Notes under the pieces: model-generated
The model's input: the letters and a program-made list of their open reading frames with translations, nothing else
What the model was told of the DNA's origin: nothing
The model's database searches: none
Shown here: piece after piece, positions 8,030 to 17,038 of the stretch
How positions within the stretch are numbered: the first letter of the stretch is position 1
Layout: every line of letters begins with the position of its first letter
Position numbers and translations under genes: made by a program
From: Kastovskya adunca ATA6-11-RM4
Lineage (GTDB): Bacteria > Cyanobacteriota > Cyanobacteriia > Cyanobacteriales > Coleofasciculaceae
Assembly (NCBI GenBank): GCA_019359445.1
Contig: JAHHHJ010000023.1
Location: 1-64,000 of the forward strand
Length of the DNA stretch: 64,000 nucleotides
Reading direction: 5' to 3'

Positions 8030-9137
8030 ATGGAAACCTTAGAAATTAAACGCGAAGTCGAAACGTTGTCAGAGCGCCTGGGTAAAACCCAGGACTATCT
8101 TTGACGTACCTGCTCTGCAAGCAAAGATTCAAGACTTGGAACAGCAGGCAGCTCAACCGGATTTTTGGGACGACCAAACCGAGGCCCAGGAGACGCTGCA
8201 AGCACTCAATGACTTAAAAACAAATCTTTTGCAGTATGAGCAGTGGCAAGCCAGCTTGGAAGACGCCAAGGCAGTGCTGGAGCTACTGGAATTAGAAGCC
8301 GACGCGGCATTACTAACTGAAGCGCAAACAAACTTAAGCACGCTTAATCAAGAACTCGATCGTTGGGAGTTGCAGCAGTTACTATCTGGCCCTTACGACG
8401 CAAAGGGAGCAGTACTGACGATTAATGCTGGCGCTGGTGGCACCGATGCGGCTGATTGGGCGGAAATGTTGCTGCGGATGTATACCCGCTGGGGAGAAAG
8501 TCATGGCTATAAGGTAACTTTGGCAGAACTTTCCGAAGGTGATGAAGCGGGGATCAAGTCTGCAACTCTAGAAATTATGGGGCGGTATGCCTATGGCTAC
8601 CTGAAAGCTGAAAAAGGAACACACCGACTGGTGAGGATTTCACCATTTAACGCTAATGACAAGCGGCAGACGAGCTTTGCTGGTGTGGAAATAATGCCCG
8701 ATGTGGATGGTTCTGTTGAGCTTGATATTCCGGAAAAGGATCTGGAAGTTACGACGTCTCGTGCTGGCGGGAAAGGTGGGCAAAACGTCAACAAGGTAGA
8801 AACTGCTGTACGCATTGTACATATTCCCACAGGTATTGCGGTGCGCTGTACCCAGGAACGATCGCAACTGCAAAACAAAGAAAAAGCCCTCGTTATCTTG
8901 AAAGCCAAGTTGTTGATAGTTGCCCAAGAGCAACGGGCAGCAGAAATTGCGGAAATTCGAGGCGATATAGTAGATGCCGCTTGGGGTAACCAAATTCGCA
9001 ACTATGTCTTCCATCCTTATCAGATGGTAAAAGACTTACGCACCAACGTGGAAACTACCGCGATCGCGGATGTGATGAATGGTGAGATTGATCGCTTCAT
9101 TGAAGCCTATCTCCGCCAGGAAAATCAGTTGGTTTGA
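8030..9137 (+). CDS. prfB: peptide chain release factor 2, with programmed +1 frameshift
   Basis: RF2 recognises UGA and UAA stop codons and triggers peptide release. The gene starts at ATG 8030; after 24 codons it meets an in-frame TGA at 8102-8104, and the remainder is in the +1 frame. The join gives [18 protein letters not shown], the normal RF2 sequence, so the full protein is about 368 residues. The SPF stop-codon-reading motif (RISPFNAND) and the GGQ hydrolysis motif ([10 protein letters not shown]) are both present. The gene heads a plus-strand group with the DUF3285-type gene and ybeY. Translation is autoregulated: low RF2 increases frameshifting and RF2 production. Confidence 0.97.
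8089..8105 (+). promoter_or_regulatory. RF2 programmed frameshift signal
   Basis: The sequence CCAGGACTATCTTTGAC contains the slippery codon CTT followed by TGA C, the classic RF2 shift site. An AGGA element lies a few bases upstream and can act as the internal Shine-Dalgarno-like stimulator. The shift moves the ribosome one base forward past TGA 8102-8104. The internal element is weaker than the AGGGGG of enterobacteria. Confidence 0.93.
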
Positions 9138-9212
9138 CCCTAGAGATTTTTAAGTCAACTGTTACATTGAAGTTGACTAGTAACTTGTGTCCCTGATTTA
9201 ACGCAGATTTCT

Positions 9213-9401
9213 ATGAGTAATTCCACCTCACCGAGTAAAATCCCTGAAAAATCAACTTCTTCCAGTGAGCCACAACCCAGTTTTATCAAACTGGCGATGC
9301 GGAATATGGTACGTAAAGGCGGCAAATCTCTACAGCACTTTTTCCTGACAACCGTGGGATTGCTCGCGGTTTTGGTGGGACTTGCCTACTTAACTCATTA
9401 A
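9213..9401 (+). CDS. DUF3285-type small membrane protein
   Basis: The 62-residue protein has a Ser/Pro-rich N-terminus (residues 1-24), a basic amphipathic stretch (LAMRNMVRKGGKSLQHF) and a single C-terminal membrane segment (about 44-60). This matches the small cyanobacterial family DUF3285, which commonly sits between prfB and ybeY as here. No function is known. It lies 75 bases after prfB and 6 bases before ybeY, so it is probably cotranscribed with both. Confidence 0.8.
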   Translation: MSNSTSPSKIPEKSTSSSEPQPSFIKLAMRNMVRKGGKSLQHFFLTTVGLLAVLVGLAYLTH

Positions 9402-9407
9402 AAACTC

Positions 9408-9953
9408 ATGACGCCGCCCCTAGATACAGAGACTTTAGAGATAGAAGTCAGCGTACAGGATTGTTTTTTTACAACAGTAAGGGATTCTGAGTTTGGCGAT
9501 CGCCCAATTTCTGAGGAAACCTGGCGCATCTGGTTGTGTCAATGGCTCAAAGCCATGCAGTCAGATCTACCAGAAGCGATCGCCTATGAACTCAGCCTTC
9601 GTCTCAGCGATGATACAGAAGTTCAGGAACTCAACGCTCAGTACCGTCACAAAAACCAACCCACCGATGTATTATCCTTTGCCGCTTTAGAGGTAGACTA
9701 CCCTCAATTTTCTGAAGAAGTTCGTTTATCAATGCCCTTGTATCTCGGCGACATTATCATTTCTGTTGAGACAGCCCTTAAACAAGCTCAACAACAAGGA
9801 CATACCTTACAAACAGAACTTGCCTGGTTAGCTGCCCACGGTTTACTTCATCTTCTAGGTTGGGATCATCCAAACGACGAGAGTTTAGAGGCGATGCTCG
9901 ACCAGCAAAAAACTTTACTGCAAACTATCGGTATTACTGCTCCCAAACAGTAG
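9408..9953 (+). CDS. ybeY: endoribonuclease YbeY (rRNA maturation factor)
   Basis: The 181-residue protein carries the zinc-binding motif [11 protein letters not shown] near residues 144-154, the hallmark H-G-x-L-H-L-x-G-x-D-H of YbeY, and the upstream block [16 protein letters not shown]. YbeY is a single-strand-specific metalloendoribonuclease involved in 16S rRNA 3' end maturation and ribosome quality control. The N-terminus is about 20 residues longer than in many bacteria, as is common in cyanobacteria. Its ATG follows the preceding stop by 6 bases. Confidence 0.93.
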   Translation: MTPPLDTETLEIEVSVQDCFFTTVRDSEFGDRPISEETWRIWLCQWLKAMQSDLPEAIAYELSLRLSDDTEVQELNAQYRHKNQPTDVLSFAALEVDYPQFSEEVRLSMPLYLGDIIISVETALKQAQQQGHTLQTELAWLAAHGLLHLLGWDHPNDESLEAMLDQQKTLLQTIGITAPKQ

Positions 9954-10107
9954 CCTCCTATTCTGGCAGTGTCAGTGTAGGATGATTACACCCATGCGTC
10001 TAATAACTGCTATCACTACGATGTTAATGATCAACATCTACGCTAAACTTCCCTGAAAAAGGCTTGGTCTACTGATCGCCAACTCTTACCTGTTAATATT
10101 TCCGTCA

Positions 10108-10566
10108 ATGTCCCAAGAAATTTCAATGCCGACCTCAAAGCGCTCCGATCAGGCAGGGAAACCCGACCGGGATTTAGCTTGGCAGATTGCTCCCAACTTA
10201 TTGGTTAGTTTTAAATATGCCTGGGCTGGAGTCCGTTACGCCTTTATCACCCAACGCAACTTTCGCATTCATATAATAATTGGCACCTTAGCGATCGGCT
10301 TAGGTGTCTTTTTACAATTAGAACCTATAGAACTTTCAGTGATTGGGCTAACGATTGGGGGAGTACTGGCGATGGAGTTACTGAACACTGCCATTGAGTC
10401 GGTCGTTGATTTGACGGTGAAGCAGTCCTACCATGAGCTTGCTAAAATTGCGAAAGACTGTGCCGCAGGAGCCGTACTAATTTCAGCCTTAGCAGCTGTA
10501 TTAGTTGCCTGTGCATTGCTGCTTCCTCCCCTGTTTACCTTAATTGTGTCTAATTTTTTCATTTAA
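10108..10566 (+). CDS. dgkA: diacylglycerol kinase
   Basis: The 152-residue integral membrane protein belongs to the small bacterial diacylglycerol/undecaprenol kinase family, which phosphorylates lipid alcohols with ATP. It has a soluble N-terminus, the entry motif SFKYAWAGVRYAFITQRNFRIH, three membrane helices, and the signature EL-LNTAIESVVDLT-like block (MELLNTAIESVVDL near residues 90-103) that supplies catalytic Glu residues. The first ATG (10108) is used here; another at 10126 (MPTSKRS) is equally possible. It lies just upstream of trpG, with 25 bases between them. Confidence 0.9.
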   Translation: MSQEISMPTSKRSDQAGKPDRDLAWQIAPNLLVSFKYAWAGVRYAFITQRNFRIHIIIGTLAIGLGVFLQLEPIELSVIGLTIGGVLAMELLNTAIESVVDLTVKQSYHELAKIAKDCAAGAVLISALAAVLVACALLLPPLFTLIVSNFFI

Positions 10567-10591
10567 GAAGAAGACAGCAGGAGTATGAATT

Positions 10592-11179
10592 TTGATTATC
10601 GTAATTGATAACTACGACAGTTTTACTTATAACTTGGTGCAGTATCTAGGAGAACTAGGTGCTGAGTTGCCAGTTGCCTCTGAGATTCAGGTTTACCGGA
10701 ATGACCAAATTGATATTGAGAAAATCCGGCAGCTAAAACCCGATGGCGTCGTGATTTCTCCGGGCCCAGGGCGTCCGGAAGATGCGGGAATTTCTCAGGA
10801 ATTGATTCATCAACTCAGTTCCACCCTGCCTATTCTTGGTGTCTGCTTAGGTCACCAAAGTATGGGTCAAGTGTATGGCGGTAAAATTGTTTTTGCACCC
10901 GTCTTGATGCATGGCAAAACGTCAGAGGTTTATCACACAGGTGTCGGCGTCTTCCAAGGACTCCCCAATCCTTTTACCGCCACCCGGTATCATAGCTTGG
11001 TAATTGATCGCGATAGCTGCCCAGATGTCCTGGAAATTACCGCCTGGGTTGAGGATGGCACGATTATGGGTGTAAGGCACCGGAACTATCCTCACATTGA
11101 AGGCGTCCAATTTCATCCGGAAAGTATTCTGACGGCTTCCGGAAAACAGCTCCTACGAAATTTCTTGGAATCACTTTAG
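10592..11179 (+). CDS. trpG: anthranilate/aminodeoxychorismate synthase glutamine amidotransferase subunit
   Basis: The 195-residue protein is a class I glutamine amidotransferase. It releases ammonia from glutamine for anthranilate (tryptophan) or 4-amino-4-deoxychorismate (folate) synthesis. The catalytic Cys is in GVCLGHQS (near residue 87) and the His-Glu pair in VQFHPES near the C-terminus; the entry motif is IDNYDSFTYNLVQYL. The start must be TTG at 10592, because the nearby ATG at 10585 is out of frame and stops after seven codons; AGGAG lies 8 bases before the TTG. TrpG and PabA cannot be told apart by sequence alone. Confidence 0.92.
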   Translation: MIIVIDNYDSFTYNLVQYLGELGAELPVASEIQVYRNDQIDIEKIRQLKPDGVVISPGPGRPEDAGISQELIHQLSSTLPILGVCLGHQSMGQVYGGKIVFAPVLMHGKTSEVYHTGVGVFQGLPNPFTATRYHSLVIDRDSCPDVLEITAWVEDGTIMGVRHRNYPHIEGVQFHPESILTASGKQLLRNFLESL

Positions 11180-11237
11180 CGATTCCCCCAAAAGGGACAA
11201 CTGACAAGACAGACAACTGATAACGGACAAAAGTTTG

Positions 11238-12011
11238 ATGAAACGGCGAAAGTTGATACGCTACGCTGGAGCAAGCTTGCTCGCGGCGGCAGGGACAGGA
11301 TTGGCCTCAGGATTTCAGTCTTACCAGGCACAAACCAACGATAGTCTTTCAGTGCAATGGCTAGGTCATACCTGCTTCTTGTTTACGGGAGGTGGTATGC
11401 GAGTTTTGGTAAATCCCTTTCGACCCGTTGGTTGTACGGCTGGGTATCGTCCGCCAAAGGTAGCGGCAGATATCGTTTTAATCAGTAGCCAGCTTTTTGA
11501 TGAAGGGGCCGCCGAAGGATTACCAGGACAGCCAAAGCTCCTGTTTGAACCGGGTGTGTATCAGCTGGGCACCCAATTTCAAGGTATCAGTAGCGCTCAT
11601 GACCGCGAAGGAGGACGGCGCTTTGGTAATAATGTGGCTTGGAAATGGACACAAGCAGGAATTGATATCTTGCACATGGGTGGGGCAGCAGCACCAATTG
11701 AGATTGAGCAGAAGATCCTCATGGGGCGTCCTGATTTAGCGTTCATACCAGTAGGTGGTGGACCAAAAGCCTATAACTCTAGCGAAGCCAAACAGGCAAT
11801 GCAAGTGCTTAATCCTAAAATCACCATTCCTACGCATTACCGAACAGCAGCGGCTGATGATAATGCCTGTGATATTGTGGCGGTAGATGAGTTTTTAGCC
11901 TTAAGCGAAGGAACGCCCGTGCGTCGAGTCAGTAGCAGTACGCTGACTTTAAGACCTGCTGATTTGCCTCAAGATAGCTCGGTGATTCAAGTGATGAGTT
12001 ATCAGTTTTAA
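11238..12011 (+). CDS. metallo-beta-lactamase-fold protein with degenerate metal site, exported
   Basis: The 257-residue protein (ATG 11238, one codon after an in-frame TTG) has a twin-arginine-like N-terminus (MKRRKLIRYAGASLLAAAG) and so is probably exported. The body resembles the UlaG-like branch of the metallo-beta-lactamase superfamily: WLGHTCFLF at about 41-49, VLVNPF at 56-61, and a late HYR motif (IPTHYRTA). Where active members have the HxHxDH zinc motif, this protein has LISSQLFDEG (81-90), so the principal metal ligands are missing. It is probably non-catalytic or uses another site. A terminator follows at 12090-12134. Confidence 0.75.
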   Translation: MKRRKLIRYAGASLLAAAGTGLASGFQSYQAQTNDSLSVQWLGHTCFLFTGGGMRVLVNPFRPVGCTAGYRPPKVAADIVLISSQLFDEGAAEGLPGQPKLLFEPGVYQLGTQFQGISSAHDREGGRRFGNNVAWKWTQAGIDILHMGGAAAPIEIEQKILMGRPDLAFIPVGGGPKAYNSSEAKQAMQVLNPKITIPTHYRTAAADDNACDIVAVDEFLALSEGTPVRRVSSSTLTLRPADLPQDSSVIQVMSYQF

Positions 12012-12089
12012 GGAAAGAAAGAAGTTTTGAGGGTTGAATTTTAAGTCAGAACGTTTCAACTCACAACTGATCAGTTTTTAATCAATCTG

Positions 12090-12134
12090 CGCCTCCCTTT
12101 ATAAACAGCAGTGAATAGTGGAGAGGCGTTTTTT
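12090..12134 (+). terminator. probable terminator after the MBL-fold gene
   Basis: A CGCCTC arm (12090-12095) pairs with GAGGCG (12123-12128) and is followed by six T residues. The loop is long (27 bases), so this is a moderate prediction. Confidence 0.55.
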
Positions 12135-12196
12135 AATGCCCAATTTTCCTAGATAACCGTTCATTATATAGGAGTATTTAAGGCAATCAGGTCGCT

Positions 12197-13504
12197 ATGC
12201 AAGCAGAGTACAAAGCTCGTCGCGAGCAGTTGATGGAGAAGATTGGCACGGGAACGGCTGTGTTTCGCAGCGCCCCGATGGCTGTCATGCACAATGATGT
12301 TGAGTATGTGTTTCGACAGGATAGTGATTTTTTCTATTTAACGGGTTTTAATGAACCAGAAGCGGTGGCTGTATTAGCACCGCATCATGAAGAACATCAA
12401 TTTATCCTGTTTGTGCAGCCGAAAGATCCGGAGAAGGAAGTCTGGACAGGCTATCGCACGGGAGTAGAAGCGGCGAAAGAAAAATATGGGGCAGATGAGG
12501 CTTATCCGATTGCGGAACTCGACGAGAAGCTACCTCAATATTTAATTAATGCCGATCGCATTTACTATCATTTGGGACGCGATCGCGATTTCAATCAAAC
12601 TCTCCTCACTCACTGGCAACGCCTGATGATGGGCTATGCCAAACGCGGTACGGGACCAATAGCGATTGAATCCACTAACCCGATTCTCCACGCGATGCGG
12701 CTGGTCAAAAGCCCCTCAGAGTTGGAGATGATGCGGAAAGCCGCTGCAATTTCCGTAGAAGCTCATAACCATGCTAGACACTTCGCCCAGCCGGGACGTA
12801 ATGAGTACGAAGTTCAGGCAGAAATCGAACACCTTTTCCGTCTACGGGGCGCAATTGGCCCAGCATATCCTTCGATTGTGGCGTCGGGAGCAAATGCTTG
12901 TATCCTGCACTACATCGAGAACAACCGACAAATGCAGGACAATGAGTTGCTGCTGATCGATGCGGGTTGCGCCTATGGGTATTACAACGCTGATATTACG
13001 CGTACCTTCCCAGTTGGTAAGAAATTTACGCCGGAACAAAAAGCGCTGTACGAGATTGTTTTAGAAGCACAACTTCATGCAATCGCCCAAGTCCAACCCG
13101 GCAACCCCTATAATTTATTCCACGACACAGCCGTGCGGGTATTGGTTGAAGGTTTAGTTGATTTGGGAATTCTCAAAGGAGAAATTGACCAACTGATTGA
13201 AGAAGAGAAGTACAAGCCTTACTATATGCATCGTACCGGACACTGGTTAGGGTTAGATGTCCACGATGTCGGCGTCTACAAGCACGGTGAGAACTGGCAA
13301 ACCTTGCAATCTGGTCATATTGTCACCGTCGAACCGGGTCTTTATATTGGGTCTAATGTAAAACCCGCAGAAGAACAGCCGGAACCCCATGAACGCTGGC
13401 GCGGTATTGGCATTCGTATTGAAGATGATGTCTTAGTCACCCCTGAGGGACAGGAAGTGCTGACGGCTGGCGTACCTAAATCAGTGGAGGAGATGGAACG
13501 GTAG
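12197..13504 (+). CDS. pepP: Xaa-Pro aminopeptidase (aminopeptidase P, M24B family)
   Basis: The 435-residue enzyme removes an N-terminal residue that precedes proline. It has the N-terminal creatinase-like domain (FRSAPMAVMHNDVEYVFRQDSDFFYLTGF) and a C-terminal pita-bread fold with the dimetal ligands in order: LLIDAGCAYGYYNADITRTFPVG (two Asp), HRTGHWLGLDVHD (His), VEPGLYIG (Glu) and GIRIEDDVLVT (Glu). All key residues are present and the length matches PepP. It is expected in the cytoplasm. The gene ends in a zone with several hairpins that faces the convergent ycf45 gene. Confidence 0.95.
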   Translation: MQAEYKARREQLMEKIGTGTAVFRSAPMAVMHNDVEYVFRQDSDFFYLTGFNEPEAVAVLAPHHEEHQFILFVQPKDPEKEVWTGYRTGVEAAKEKYGADEAYPIAELDEKLPQYLINADRIYYHLGRDRDFNQTLLTHWQRLMMGYAKRGTGPIAIESTNPILHAMRLVKSPSELEMMRKAAAISVEAHNHARHFAQPGRNEYEVQAEIEHLFRLRGAIGPAYPSIVASGANACILHYIENNRQMQDNELLLIDAGCAYGYYNADITRTFPVGKKFTPEQKALYEIVLEAQLHAIAQVQPGNPYNLFHDTAVRVLVEGLVDLGILKGEIDQLIEEEKYKPYYMHRTGHWLGLDVHDVGVYKHGENWQTLQSGHIVTVEPGLYIGSNVKPAEEQPEPHERWRGIGIRIEDDVLVTPEGQEVLTAGVPKSVEEMER

Positions 13505-13530
13505 TTCGTGAGGTAGAGGATTGAGGTACG

Positions 13531-13547
13531 GGCGCACGCCGTGCGCC
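13531..13547. repeat. short perfect hairpin (7-bp stem, 3-base loop)
   Basis: GGCGCAC (13531-13537) and GTGCGCC (13541-13547) form a tight stem with loop GCC. A second small stem follows (AGGTGG 13554-13559 with CCACCT 13571-13576). Neither is followed by a T-run, so they are probably dispersed REP-like remnants or processing signals in the pepP 3' region. Confidence 0.55.
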
Positions 13548-13602
13548 TTCAGAAGGTGGTTGAAAAGTTGCCACCTCTTAAATAATCCTGCTCATATAAA
13601 AA

Positions 13603-13633
13603 AAGAGACGCGATAGTCGTCTCCGCGTCTCTT
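13603..13633. terminator. bidirectional terminator between pepP and ycf45
   Basis: AAGAGACGCG (13603-13612) pairs perfectly with CGCGTCTCTT (13624-13633). An A-run of seven on the left supplies the U-tract for the minus-strand ycf45 transcript, while the plus-strand side ends CTTCATTT. It serves the convergent pair, with the minus-strand direction favoured. Confidence 0.8.
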
Positions 13634-13640
13634 CATTTGA

Positions 13641-15449
13641 TTAGGCGGGGTAAATCCGCAGGCGACGGTTGGGTTCATCGCCAAAACTGTCAGATCTCAG
13701 GCGGTAGTGTTCGACTAACTCGTGTTGCATTTTCCGCACTTGTGCCGATCGCGGCAATAATTCCACCGGTTGCCCTTTGGGAATCACAATTTGTTCTACC
13801 GCCAGACGCGCTTCTTCTAGTGCTTCAATTTCGTCTTCACTGCCATTGTGGGTGAATAAGCGCATGTCAGCCGCATCTGGGATCTTCGGGTCATCCATAT
13901 CCAACAGTCGCCGCAGAGCGCGGGTAATCTGAGGGATGGTGCTAGCTTTCACCGCATGAATCGGTACCTGACGGGCTTGTGCCATCGTTCGCAGCTTACC
14001 GTGGTTTTTCACATGCGATCGCAACCCTAAAATTGCATCGGCGCTGTCTATATCCTTGGTAATCGCCACAGGCAAGTTCAGCACCCGAATCACTTGCTCT
14101 AACTGATGACGGCTAACTCCATAGGGATAAATGTGCAGGGGGAAGTCCTCGCCATTTGGCCCGGCATACCGCATCCCGCTCCCATCATCTTGCTGCTGCC
14201 AGGATTTATTCAGCAACCGATCGAAATCGCTACTCTCTGATGACCACACCGGAGTCTGACGCTCTAGGGGGCGCATTTGTCCTGATGCCCGCCAACCCGT
14301 CGGTCTAGGTGGGGCAGATGCCGCAACGCTTCTATCCGGTCGGATAGCCACCGGGGCGTTAGGAAATTCACGAGTAATGGCAACTTTACCGTTGTCATTA
14401 ACCGTCCTCACCTGCGGATTCGGCTGACGATCGCGTAGCAACTCATCCACGGTGTCAGCGACACTTTCGTGCACCACCCAGCGCTGCCGTTCCAGCATTT
14501 CCACCGCAATTTCAAACGTTGGCGGTGCCTTGCGTTCCAATACCGTTTTCTGAGAACCCCGGCGTCTAGCTTCATCATCGCCTAAGGTGACTGCCTGAAT
14601 ACCACCCACCAAATCGGATAAAGTCGGGTTTTTAATTAAGTTTTCGATCCGATTACCATGGGCAGTTCCTACCAGTTGCACTCCTCGTTCGGCAATGGTT
14701 CTTGCCGCCAAGGCTTCTAATTCTGTACCAATTTCATCAATGACGATGACTTCTGGCATGTGGTTTTCTACCGCCTCAATCATCACCTGATGCTGAAGTT
14801 CTGGACGCGCAACTTGCATCCGTCTCGCCCGACCAATCGCTGGGTGGGGAATATCTCCATCCCCCGCGATTTCGTTAGAGGTGTCAATAATCACCACTCG
14901 TTTCTGCAAATCGTCAGCGAGGACTCTGGCAATTTCTCGCAAAGCCGTTGTTTTACCAACACCCGGACGCCCCAACATCAGAATCGACTGACCTGTTTCT
15001 ACCAAGTCGCGAATCATGGCAATCGTGCCAAAAACAGCACGACCGACACGGCAGGTCAAGCCAATGATTGTCCCAGTACGGTTGCGAATAGCGCTGATTC
15101 GGTGCAGCGTTCGCTCAATCCCGGCTCGGTTATCACCGCTAAAGCTGCCAACTCTGGCAATGCAGTAGTTTAGCTGTTCCTGGGAAACAGGCGCTTCCAG
15201 GAGATACTCCGCCTGATCTTGAAAGCGCACCTCTGGCAAGCGCCCTAAGTCCATGACGACTTCAATTAAGTTGTTGCGTTGGGGGTGTTTCTCAACCGCA
15301 GCACGAATCTCATCGGGCAGAATATCGAATAATTTTTGCAGATTGTCTGTAATCTGCATTCTCCCTGAGTTGTTCGTTTCGTCCTCGGTTGGTGAGAGTT
15401 GATCGGAAAGTTGTTGATCCAAAGGGTTGATACCGTCGAAATTCACCAT
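13641..15449 (-). CDS. ycf45: Ycf45-type AAA ATPase with C-terminal nucleic-acid-binding domain
   Basis: This 602-residue protein has a SpoIIIAA-like ATPase core: Walker A GRPGVGKTT near residue 159, Walker B-like EVIVIDEIGT near 213, and the conserved DLVGGIQAVTLGDDEARRR block. A linker rich in Arg, Pro and Ser follows, then a C-terminal region (about 440-600) with IYPYGVSRHQLEQVI and a final R3H-like segment ending RLRIYPA. The same architecture is encoded as ycf45 in some algal plastids and is conserved in cyanobacteria; its role is not established, though ATP-dependent nucleic acid binding is likely. It is the last gene of the minus-strand block starting at ndhN. Confidence 0.88.
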   Translation of the reverse strand: MVNFDGINPLDQQLSDQLSPTEDETNNSGRMQITDNLQKLFDILPDEIRAAVEKHPQRNNLIEVVMDLGRLPEVRFQDQAEYLLEAPVSQEQLNYCIARVGSFSGDNRAGIERTLHRISAIRNRTGTIIGLTCRVGRAVFGTIAMIRDLVETGQSILMLGRPGVGKTTALREIARVLADDLQKRVVIIDTSNEIAGDGDIPHPAIGRARRMQVARPELQHQVMIEAVENHMPEVIVIDEIGTELEALAARTIAERGVQLVGTAHGNRIENLIKNPTLSDLVGGIQAVTLGDDEARRRGSQKTVLERKAPPTFEIAVEMLERQRWVVHESVADTVDELLRDRQPNPQVRTVNDNGKVAITREFPNAPVAIRPDRSVAASAPPRPTGWRASGQMRPLERQTPVWSSESSDFDRLLNKSWQQQDDGSGMRYAGPNGEDFPLHIYPYGVSRHQLEQVIRVLNLPVAITKDIDSADAILGLRSHVKNHGKLRTMAQARQVPIHAVKASTIPQITRALRRLLDMDDPKIPDAADMRLFTHNGSEDEIEALEEARLAVEQIVIPKGQPVELLPRSAQVRKMQHELVEHYRLRSDSFGDEPNRRLRIYPA

Positions 15450-15528
15450 GATGCTTGTATTAAATACAGCGATCGCTGTTATCGTCAGTAGGTTTATATG
15501 AGCAGGAAATTTGTTTAGCTCGTGTTTA

Positions 15529-16740
15529 TTAATCAGGTACGGACTGCGGTACAGGTGTCAATAACTTCAATTGATTGACTAGAGAACTTGCCTGCGCCAC
15601 AGCCTGCCAGAGCAACTCCGGCACCTGTTCGAGCTTACGGTGGGACAATGGGTTGGAATTTGTAATCGAATTGGTATCAACATCTTCCCCCTTGAATTTT
15701 TCTAACTCATCTAAAACTGGTGCTAAGAGAACGCGGGCATAGCTTCCATAAGCCACACCAGCGATAAAGGGATTGGGCACTAGTGATTGGTAATGGGAAA
15801 AAGAGTTCTGAGGAGTATCAATAGTTTGTTGCACTCCTGCGCCCCCATGCCCCTGCTCTCGATCCTTCAGCAATCCCGCTGACTGAAGCTTAGCAACCGT
15901 ACAATCATTGGTGCCACCAGCAAGCTGTACATATCCCGGTAAATTGGCAGCGAGGACTTTTTGACCAAGTTTGACAGCGGCGCGAGTAGTTCCCGAACCA
16001 ATATCACCGCTCATTGGACGACCATCGGTTTGCCAAATCAACGCACAAGGCAGAGGCATCATCAGCTCATGCAGAGTCCACAAATAGTCAAGCAGATTCT
16101 CGCCATCTGGACAGCTAATGGCTATCAGCTTAAGTTTGCCTACCCACGGTTTGATGCTCGACCAGAGCCGTTTAAAATCTGCTTCATGTCCGACTTTGGT
16201 GTGAATTTCCAAAGCATCAACACCGCTTTGCCAAATCAGAGGAGCGATCGCCTCTGGTGTATACACATAGGAACGAGCAAAAATTAGCTGTTGAGGACAT
16301 ACAGGGATACAACGACCGCAGCCGTAGCAGCGGCGATCGATTACTCCCGAAGCCGCAATGCCCGAATCCGAAAAGGCGATCGCTTGTGCTGGACAAACCG
16401 ACTCACAAGGGCGAGGACAGTCCGTAGGACACGCTTCTGGATCAAACTCGGCTTTGCGAAAGTGGGGGTCTTCACCATCATTCAAGCTCACCATCAGCCA
16501 CGGTAAGCTCCGGAAGCCAAAGCCTTGCGCTTGAGCAACCTGAGCAAATTTCCCAGCCGCTTGTAGGGCGTCTTTCGCCGCCGCAATTACCACCGGATCA
16601 GCAGCAACATCAATACAATCAGCCCCGGCAAGCGTATAAGCCAAGGTAAGATTCCGAACAGCAGGGAGGTGTTGAAAACTAGCTCCGCAGATTAGCTTGA
16701 ACCAGTGACCCTCTCTGAGAGAATGTAAGGGATAGTACAT
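15529..16740 (-). CDS. ldpA: iron-sulfur protein LdpA, circadian period/redox sensor
   Basis: LdpA carries iron-sulfur clusters and links the cellular redox state to the circadian clock; its loss in Synechococcus alters period response to light. The N-terminus (LREGHWFKLICGASFQHLP) and two cysteine clusters are typical: CPTDCPRPCESVCP near residues 104-117 and CYGCGRCIPVCP near 138-149, a ferredoxin-like set. The start at ATG 16740 is preferred because GGAAGG lies 9 bases upstream; the longer GTG start at 16749 abuts that element directly. The C-terminal third has insertions (near QGHGGAGVQQ and TNSITNSNPLS) that look like captured intergenic repeat DNA. The length is about 403 residues. Confidence 0.92.
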   Translation of the reverse strand: MYYPLHSLREGHWFKLICGASFQHLPAVRNLTLAYTLAGADCIDVAADPVVIAAAKDALQAAGKFAQVAQAQGFGFRSLPWLMVSLNDGEDPHFRKAEFDPEACPTDCPRPCESVCPAQAIAFSDSGIAASGVIDRRCYGCGRCIPVCPQQLIFARSYVYTPEAIAPLIWQSGVDALEIHTKVGHEADFKRLWSSIKPWVGKLKLIAISCPDGENLLDYLWTLHELMMPLPCALIWQTDGRPMSGDIGSGTTRAAVKLGQKVLAANLPGYVQLAGGTNDCTVAKLQSAGLLKDREQGHGGAGVQQTIDTPQNSFSHYQSLVPNPFIAGVAYGSYARVLLAPVLDELEKFKGEDVDTNSITNSNPLSHRKLEQVPELLWQAVAQASSLVNQLKLLTPVPQSVPD

Positions 16741-17038
16741 ATCAATCACCCTTCCATGCTAAATCTTTGCTAAGAAAATGGGGAAGTGAAATTCCCGATT
16801 CTGTCCTGAGGATGACTGCCGAACCCTCAATAACAGAGAACACTCGCCCCCAGGGCAATAAGACATTTTCACTGAACCCCACAGATGTGACGAACTATAC
16901 CTAATCTCTCCCCTAAATCTAGGAAATTTTAGCTACTTTCATTAAACGCGAAAAAACGGTAAGGAAAATTTCCCCACCGCTAATTGATCTTTGTGACTAT
17001 ATATTTACAAATACAAGATTTGAGAAAACGTTCTCCCC

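Noticed and set aside
8597-9014. Two long open frames on the minus strand inside prfB
   Set aside because: They are antisense to a well-supported RF2 gene and show no similarity or initiation signals.
13531-13576. Hairpins after pepP considered as terminators
   Set aside because: Neither stem is followed by a T-run; the hairpin at 13603-13633 is the better terminator.
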